This document shows positions 6,713 through 11,818 of a stretch of 11,818 nucleotides of DNA, piece by piece. The first letter of the stretch is position 1. Each line of letters starts with the position of its first letter. The DNA lies in the NCBI GenBank assembly GCA_005788935.1, contig SYAK01000316.1:1-11818 (forward strand). Reading direction: 5' to 3'. Under the pieces are notes generated by a model. It searched no databases. It was given only the letters and a program-made list of their open reading frames with translations, and was not told where the DNA came from. The translations under genes and the position numbers were made by a program. Source of the stretch: Pseudomonadota bacterium. GTDB taxonomy: Bacteria; Myxococcota; UBA9042; PHBI01.

Positions 6713-6909
6713 GCACCGAGTCGGCGGCCAGCCCGAGGTGCCAGCGCGAGGCGGGCGGAGGGGCGCGCGGCGGCCAGTCGCGCGGCAAATGCGATTTCGA
6801 TTGGAATGGACTCAAGGCGCGTGGAAAACTGGCCGACGCCCCACCGACGCAGCCGTGGCCATCCACGCGCGGACGCACCGAAGGCCGCGGACGAGGGCAC
6901 CGCACGAGC

Positions 6910-6914
6910 GAGGA
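6910..6914 (+). promoter_or_regulatory. Ribosome-binding site of the giant lipoprotein gene
   Basis: GAGGA lies five bases before ATG 6920 and fixes the start of a frame whose signal peptide begins at once. Confidence 0.6.
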
Positions 6915-6919
6915 CGGGC

Positions 6920-9900
6920 ATGCGCGAGGACGGGAAGTCGAGGGGCATCATCGTTGGACCAGGGCGGGTGGCGCTGCTTGCGGCGCTGCTCGCGGCCTGC
7001 GGGTCCGAGGACACGTCGGGCGGTCAGGTCGGCGCCGATACGGACGCGGGCGGCGTTCCCGAGGTCGTCGGTTTCGAGGTGAGTAACGACGGCTGGAGCG
7101 GGGGCCGCGACTCGGTCTCGTGGAGCACCGACGGCGGGGTCCCGACCGAGCTCCCCGCCTGGTGCGCGGACGACCCGGGCGCCTTGTGGTGCCCCTGCGA
7201 GAGCAACGCCGCCTGCAACAGCGGCTTCTGCATCCCGTCGCGCGGTGGCGATCGGGTCTGCACCATCACGTGCGAGCAGGACTGTCCGGGCGGGCTCGCG
7301 TGTCGCCTCGTGCGGCTGCCGGGATCCGACCCGACCTACGCATGCGTCGACATGCTCGTGAGCCTGTGCCGGCCATGTCGCACCAACCTCGACTGTCAGG
7401 GCTTCTTTGGGGATGTGACAAATCGTTGCGTGTTTCGCGGGCCCGACGTCGGCTCGTTCTGCGGCATCGGCTGCGAGACCGACGAGACCTGCCCCGAGGG
7501 ATACACGTGCCAGGACGGGCTCGAGCTCGAGGGGCGGACGCCGACCCGACAGTGTCTGCCTGCCGAGGGTCCGTGTGACTGCTCGGGGCGCGCTGTCGTC
7601 GAGGCGGCCTCCACCGTCTGCGCCCGCCAGACCTGCGGCGGCTCGCGCATCTGTACCGCGGACGGCCTGACCCAGTGCGACGCGCGCCTGCCGGAGCCCG
7701 AGATCTGCGACGGCTTCGACAACAACTGCAACGGCGCCTTCGATGAGGGGTCGCCCGACCTCGACGGTGACGGCCTCGCGGACTGTGTCGACGACGACCG
7801 GGACGGGGACGCCATCCCGAACGTCGGGGACAACTGCCCCGATGACGCGAACCCGGACCAGCGCGACCGCGACGAGGATAACGCCGGCGACGTCTGCGAT
7901 GTGCCGCCCGTGCCGGTTCTCACGGCCATCAGCCCCGTGTCACCCTCGTCCGACAACGCCCCGCGCGTGACGGGGCAGGCCCTCGCCGGGACGCGCGTCA
8001 CGCTCCACGCGGGGTCCGGCTGCGACCGGCCGATCGGCACGGCCTTCGCGAGCGCGGCGGGGAGCTTCGAGGCCCAGATCGCGGTCGCGTCGGACGCGCT
8101 GACCTTCGTTCACGCGACGGCCACGGACACCACGAACGGCATCTCGTCGGAGTGCAGCCCAGAGGGACTGGCCTACCTCGAGGACAGCTCAGCTCCGCCG
8201 CCGCCCGAACTCATCGCGTCGGAGCCGGCGCCGCCGTCGCCGGAGCGGGACTTCACCCTCGCTGGCACCACCGAGCCGCTCGCGCTCGTGACCCTCTGGA
8301 CCGACGCCGCATGCTCCGTGCCAGCTGGCGACGCGGTGACGGCCGAGCCGGATGGCAGCTTCGAGCTCTACGCCACAGCCCCCGCGAACGGGACAATGAC
8401 GCTTCACGCGAGCGCCGTCGACCAGGCCGGAAACGTGTCGGGGTGCTCTCACCCGTTCCAGTATCGCCACGACGACCAGCCGCCCGCCCCGCCCACCATG
8501 AGCGGCACGTTCCCGCCGTCGCCGTCGAGCACGGTGACGACACTCACGGTCATCGGCCAGACCGAGCCTGGCGCCACGGTGCGCGTCCACGGGCGCCCGG
8601 ACTGCGCGGGTGAGCCAGTCGCGACGCAGGTGGCCGGCGCGAGCCAGCTGTTCATCGCGATCGTCACGGTTCCCCCGAACTCGGTCACGGTCTTCACCGC
8701 GACCGCCATGGACGCGGCCGGAAACGTCTCGGCGTGCTCGCCGACGTCGCTCACCTGGGTCCATGACAACGAGGACCCGCCGCCCCCGACGCTGCTCGCG
8801 ACGCGCCCCACGTCGCCTGGGCGCTCGCTGCTTCCGGCTGTCGTCGGGCGGAGCGAGCCGCACGCGAAGGTCGAGCTGTTCTCGGCGCCGAACTGCACTG
8901 GCGTCATCTACGGCTTCGCGACAGCGGGGCTTGACGGCGCCTGGGAGCTGCCCGAGGCCTCCGTGCTGCCGAACGTCGAGGCCACATTCTACGCCCGCGC
9001 TACCGACGCAGCCGGACGCCGCTCCGCCTGCACGCCGGAGCCGCTGCGCTACCTGCACGACGGCACCCCGCCGCTCGCTCCGATCCTCGAGACGGTGACC
9101 CCGGCCGGGCCGTCGCCGACGCCGACCCCGGTCGTCGCGGGCCTCGCGGAGCCGCTCGCGGCGGTCACGCTCCACGCCGACCCGGCCTGCGAGGGTGGGG
9201 CTATCGCGGCGACCACGGCCGACGCCGAGGGCACCTTCGCCATCGCGGCGCCCGCCACCCCGAACACGACGAGCACCTGGTGGGCGGTCGCGACCGACCC
9301 CTCGGGCAACACGTCGCCGTGCTCGGCCACGTCGGTCAGTTACCTGCACGACGCCATCGCGCCGCCCGCCCCGACCGTCAGTCGTTCACGGCCCGTCTCA
9401 CCGTCGTCGAACGCGAACCCGACCATCGAGGGCGAGGCCGAGCCGCGCGCCCGGGTCGAGGTCTTCCTGACGGCCGATTGTGGCGGCCTGCCCGTCGGGA
9501 CCTTTGCCGCGGCTGACGTCGGCGGCGCTTTTTCGGGCGTCATCGCCATCGCGCCGAACGCAGTCAACATTGTCCGCGCGACCGCGACCGACGCTGCAGG
9601 CAACCGCTCGGCGTGCTCCGCCAGCTCACTGTCCTACCGCCACGATGACACCGAGCCTGGCGGGCCGGTCTTCACCGGGTCGACACCGCCGTCGCCGTCC
9701 AACACGTCGACTGCGCCGAAGCTTCTCGGGCGGGCCGAGGCGGGCGCCACGGTCCGGATCCATGGCGACATCGACTGTGCGACAGCGCCGATCGCGACCG
9801 GTGTCGTGACGGGTGCCGGGACCTTCGAAGTCGGCGTGACCGTCAACGCCAACAGCGGACGCACGTTCTTTGCATCGGCCATCAATGACGTCGGGCTCGT

Positions 9901-11818
9901 ATCGCCGTGCTCGTCTCCCGGGTTCCGATACGTGCACGACACCGTGGCGCCCGCTGTCCCTCGGTGGAACGGGGCCGTGCCGGCCTCGCCTTCGAACGCG
10001 ACGACGACCCCCGAAGTCCGGGGCGTGGCCGAGGTGAGCGCAACCGTGCGCATCTACAGCAATGCAACGTGCACGACCCAGCTCGCAGAGACCCAGGCCG
10101 CCGCCGTCGGGGGCGCCTTCGCGGCGACCGTCCCAGCCACGCCCAACGCCCAGACCGCGTTTTACGCCAAGGCCTTCGACGCGGCGGGCAACGCGTCGGT
10201 CTGTTCGGCCGCGTTGACATGGTTGCACGACGACCGGGCGCCTGCCGTGCCGGTGCTGAGCTCGACAACCCCGGTCTCGCCCGCCAACAAGCCGAACCCG
10301 ACGATCAACGGCAGCGCCGAGGTCTCGTCGACCGTGACCTTCTACAAGACCGCCGACTGCACCGGGACAGCGCTCGGTTCGGGCCGTGCAAGTGCAGCTG
10401 GGGCCGTTGCCATCGCGGTCACGCTGCCGCTCGACACGACCACCTCGGTGCGCGCGACCGCGACCGACGCGGCGGGCAACGTCTCCGGGTGCTCGAACGC
10501 GGTCACCTACCTCAACGACTCGACCCCGCCGCCGCCCGCGAGTTGGGTCAGCGTGACGCCCGCCTCCCCCAACCGCACCTCCATGACACCGCGCCTTGAC
10601 GGCCTGACTGCGCCAGACACCCGCGTCCAGATCTACGCGGCCAACGCGTGTACCCGGGCGGCTCCCTCGGGTGTCACGACCTCGGACGCCAACGGCGGAT
10701 TCTCGTTCCAGACGACCATCACGGCCAACACGACGACGAGCTTCTACGCCGCGACCATCGACGAGGTTGGCAATCTCAGCGCCTGCAGCGCACCAATTGT
10801 CTACGCCCACGACACGGTCGCGCCCGTCCGACCGACCATCTCGGGCGCGACCCCGACGTCGCCGGCACCGTCGCGATCCCCGACCATCCGCGGAGCGGCC
10901 GAGAACAACGCGACGGTGCGGCTCTTCACGAACAGCACGTGCTCGGGGGAGCCCGTCGGCACGGCGACAGCGAGCCCGAACGGCTCCTGGGAGCTGCCAG
11001 GGATGCCGGCCGCCGCCAACACGACGACCACCTTCTACGCAGCTGCCACCGACGCTGTCGGCAACACCGGCATGTGCTCGACGGGGCTCGCCTATCGCCA
11101 CGACGACATCGCTCCGCGGGCCCCGGTCGTGACCGCGACGGCCCCAAGCGGCATCAGCAACAACCGCACCCCGTCGGTGTCGGGCACGGTCGATGAGACC
11201 GGGCTGAAGGTGCGCGTCTTCAAGACCGCCGACTGCTCGGGGGCCGCGCTGCGCGAGGTGCTGAATGCGCCGCTCACGTGGACAGCGGCTACCGTCCAGG
11301 CCGACCGCAACGCCGAGACGGCCTTCTACGCGGACGCGACGGACACGGCCGGGAACGTCTCCGGATGCAGCCTGATGCCTGTCCTCTACCGCCACGACGA
11401 CATCGCTCCACTCGCGGCGCTCGGGCTCGCGACCAACCCCGACAAGTGGTCGAACACCAACTCGGCGCCGATCGTCACGGGCCTCGCCGAGGCTGGCAGC
11501 AACGTCTCGATTTACCTCACCGGGACCTGCTCGGGTGGCGCAATTCAGACGACGGGGCGTGCGGACGGTACCTTCGAGGCCCGCGTCGAGGTGGGCCCGG
11601 CGAACGTGCAGGCGAGTCTGTCGGCCCGCGTCGTCGACCCGGCTGGCAACCTGTCGGCCTGCTCCGTCCCGGTGACCTATCGCTACGACACGGTGAAGCC
11701 GACCTTCGCGGGCGCCAAAACGCTGGCCCTCGCCGAGGGCGCTGGCGGCGAGACGACAGCGACCCTCGCCTGGGTCGCGGCGAGCGACAACTTCACCCCG
11801 GGGACGAGCCTCGTCTAC
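6920..11818 (+). CDS. Giant cell-surface lipoprotein with Cys-rich head, TSP3 repeats and 13 Ig-like repeats (3' end outside window)
   Basis: One uninterrupted frame of 1633 codons runs off the right edge. The N-terminus is a lipoprotein signal: hydrophobic core VALLAALLAAC with lipobox LAAC and lipidated C27, followed by Gly, so outer-membrane or surface placement is likely (inference). Next come a low-complexity linker (about 30-80) and a head with 27 cysteines between 82 and 270. The motif PEICDGFDNNCNGAFDEG (260-277) resembles the MopE-type putative metal-binding motif common in myxobacterial surface proteins. A thrombospondin type 3-like Asp-rich stretch follows (279-327, LDGDGLADC and DRDGDAIPNVGDNC), expected to bind calcium. 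Thirteen Big_6-like Ig repeats follow (about 331-1590). From about 1594 a non-repeat segment begins (LAWVAASDNFTPG), perhaps an FN3-like domain. No enzyme motif was seen; adhesion or a stalk role is inference. No partner gene is adjacent on this strand. Confidence 0.9.
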   Translation, partial: MREDGKSRGIIVGPGRVALLAALLAACGSEDTSGGQVGADTDAGGVPEVVGFEVSNDGWSGGRDSVSWSTDGGVPTELPAWCADDPGALWCPCESNAACNSGFCIPSRGGDRVCTITCEQDCPGGLACRLVRLPGSDPTYACVDMLVSLCRPCRTNLDCQGFFGDVTNRCVFRGPDVGSFCGIGCETDETCPEGYTCQDGLELEGRTPTRQCLPAEGPCDCSGRAVVEAASTVCARQTCGGSRICTADGLTQCDARLPEPEICDGFDNNCNGAFDEGSPDLDGDGLADCVDDDRDGDAIPNVGDNCPDDANPDQRDRDEDNAGDVCDVPPVPVLTAISPVSPSSDNAPRVTGQALAGTRVTLHAGSGCDRPIGTAFASAAGSFEAQIAVASDALTFVHATATDTTNGISSECSPEGLAYLEDSSAPPPPELIASEPAPPSPERDFTLAGTTEPLALVTLWTDAACSVPAGDAVTAEPDGSFELYATAPANGTMTLHASAVDQAGNVSGCSHPFQYRHDDQPPAPPTMSGTFPPSPSSTVTTLTVIGQTEPGATVRVHGRPDCAGEPVATQVAGASQLFIAIVTVPPNSVTVFTATAMDAAGNVSACSPTSLTWVHDNEDPPPPTLLATRPTSPGRSLLPAVVGRSEPHAKVELFSAPNCTGVIYGFATAGLDGAWELPEASVLPNVEATFYARATDAAGRRSACTPEPLRYLHDGTPPLAPILETVTPAGPSPTPTPVVAGLAEPLAAVTLHADPACEGGAIAATTADAEGTFAIAAPATPNTTSTWWAVATDPSGNTSPCSATSVSYLHDAIAPPAPTVSRSRPVSPSSNANPTIEGEAEPRARVEVFLTADCGGLPVGTFAAADVGGAFSGVIAIAPNAVNIVRATATDAAGNRSACSASSLSYRHDDTEPGGPVFTGSTPPSPSNTSTAPKLLGRAEAGATVRIHGDIDCATAPIATGVVTGAGTFEVGVTVNANSGRTFFASAINDVGLVSPCSSPGFRYVHDTVAPAVPRWNGAVPASPSNATTTPEVRGVAEVSATVRIYSNATCTTQLAETQAAAVGGAFAATVPATPNAQTAFYAKAFDAAGNASVCSAALTWLHDDRAPAVPVLSSTTPVSPANKPNPTINGSAEVSSTVTFYKTADCTGTALGSGRASAAGAVAIAVTLPLDTTTSVRATATDAAGNVSGCSNAVTYLNDSTPPPPASWVSVTPASPNRTSMTPRLDGLTAPDTRVQIYAANACTRAAPSGVTTSDANGGFSFQTTITANTTTSFYAATIDEVGNLSACSAPIVYAHDTVAPVRPTISGATPTSPAPSRSPTIRGAAENNATVRLFTNSTCSGEPVGTATASPNGSWELPGMPAAANTTTTFYAAATDAVGNTGMCSTGLAYRHDDIAPRAPVVTATAPSGISNNRTPSVSGTVDETGLKVRVFKTADCSGAALREVLNAPLTWTAATVQADRNAETAFYADATDTAGNVSGCSLMPVLYRHDDIAPLAALGLATNPDKWSNTNSAPIVTGLAEAGSNVSIYLTGTCSGGAIQTTGRADGTFEARVEVGPANVQASLSARVVDPAGNLSACSVPVTYRYDTVKPTFAGAKTLALAEGAGGETTATLAWVAASDNFTPGTSLVY
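7754..7900 (+). other. Thrombospondin type 3-like calcium-binding segment (within the lipoprotein)
   Basis: Residues 279-327 contain repeated Asp-rich loops of DxDxDG type with regularly placed cysteines (LDGDGLADC, DRDGDAIPNVGDNC, DRDEDNAGDVC). This is the pattern of TSP3 repeats, which wrap around calcium ions. It joins the Cys-rich head to the Ig-like stalk. Confidence 0.75.
7910..11689 (+). repeat. Thirteen tandem Ig-like repeats, about 97 codons each
   Basis: The repeats begin near residues 331, 426, 521, 620, 718, 816, 913, 1010, 1108, 1203, 1302, 1398 and 1497. A typical unit is PPxPT...TxPxSPSS...PxVxGxAEPGATVxIY...CxG, a central Gly-rich turn, then FYAxATDAAGNVSxCS and YRHDD at the junction. 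This resembles the Pfam Big_6 / bacterial Ig fold. The second cysteines are at 412, 509, 606, 704, 801, 899, 997, 1095, 1191, 1289, 1386, 1483 and 1581, giving steps of 96-98. DNA identity between units is modest, with short conserved blocks such as the RHDD codons, so the expansion is mostly old. Confidence 0.92.

Larger units (their letters stand above)
6633..6919. promoter_or_regulatory. Divergent intergenic region between glgP and the giant lipoprotein gene
   Basis: These 287 bases must hold the promoters for both divergent genes. It contains a glgP promoter candidate and a leader hairpin, listed separately, and a comparatively A/T-rich island at 6787-6830. That island includes TTGGAA at 6801-6806, with only a poor -10 match (GAAAAC, 6824-6829) for the rightward gene. 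No operator palindrome was recognised. Confidence 0.5.

Noticed and set aside
480..6799. The 11-mer ATGCGATTTCG found both upstream of the desaturase (about 480-490) and in the glgP/lipoprotein intergenic region (6789-6799)
   Set aside because: An 11-base match between two places in about 12 kb is expected by chance, and the surrounding bases do not match. It is not evidence of a shared operator.
3858..7082. A 1074-codon open frame on the plus strand, antisense to glgP and the nuclease
   Set aside because: The opposite strand encodes unmistakable GlgP and nuclease proteins. The antisense translation is Arg/Val/Glu/Asp-rich without any domain, as expected opposite a GC-rich gene.
8189..9349. 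A 386-codon minus-strand frame opposite Ig repeats 1-5
   Set aside because: Same reason: low-complexity Arg-rich shadow opposite a well-supported repeat protein.
9626..11395. A 589-codon minus-strand frame inside the giant lipoprotein gene
   Set aside because: It is an Arg/Gly/Val-rich mirror of the Ig-repeat coding strand, with no start signal or family match. The plus strand shows precise 97-residue periodicity.
7910..11689. Regular repeats that could suggest a CRISPR array or satellite DNA
   Set aside because: The unit is about 291-294 bases, in frame and protein-conserved but diverged at the DNA level. There are no short identical repeats with unique spacers.
1..11818. tRNA, rRNA, insertion sequences, attachment sites or phage genes
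   Set aside because: Looked for by eye on both strands. No cloverleaf, transposase motif or terminal inverted repeat pair was recognised.

Overview
The window is very GC-rich (about 70% by eye, not counted), with strong G/C third-codon bias and long spurious antisense frames. It carries a huge lipoprotein with a MopE-like Cys/Asp motif, thrombospondin type 3 calcium repeats and Cys-bearing Ig-like repeats. This fits the Myxococcota / former Deltaproteobacteria (myxobacteria, Bradymonadales and relatives). The assignment comes from gene style, not from a marker gene.

Layout. Positions 1-304 hold two gene remnants: a minus-strand frame running off the left edge and the last ~70 residues of a 4-alpha-glucanotransferase (MalQ) on the plus strand, meeting near position 90. 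305-644 has no gene. 645-1727 (+) is a membrane fatty-acid desaturase with three intact histidine boxes, followed by a good hairpin. 1906-3192 (+) is a secreted protein of unknown function with two Cys pairs and a Lys/Ala/Gly tail. On the minus strand, 6632 to 4065 is glgP (alpha-glucan phosphorylase, Mycobacterium tuberculosis Rv1328 type). Its stop codon is one base from the start of a secreted thermonuclease-family protein (4063 to 3233), so the two form a tight operon that converges on the secreted-protein gene. A 287-bp divergent promoter region (6633-6919) separates glgP from the last gene.

The last gene, 6920 to beyond 11818 (+), is one uninterrupted frame of at least 1633 codons. It encodes a lipoprotein signal, a Cys-rich head, a MopE-like Cys/Asp motif, a thrombospondin type 3 calcium-binding stretch, and then 13 tandem Ig-like repeats of about 97.4 residues. 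Every repeat carries exactly two cysteines 44-45 residues apart. A different domain starts just before the window ends. This is the most interesting object here: a probable long, disulfide-braced, calcium-binding cell-surface stalk.

How the genes relate. glgP and the malQ remnant both belong to glycogen/maltodextrin breakdown, so this may be an eroded glycogen locus. The nuclease, the unknown secreted protein and the giant lipoprotein are all exported. The desaturase modifies membrane lipids. No mobile element, CRISPR array, tRNA or rRNA was recognised.
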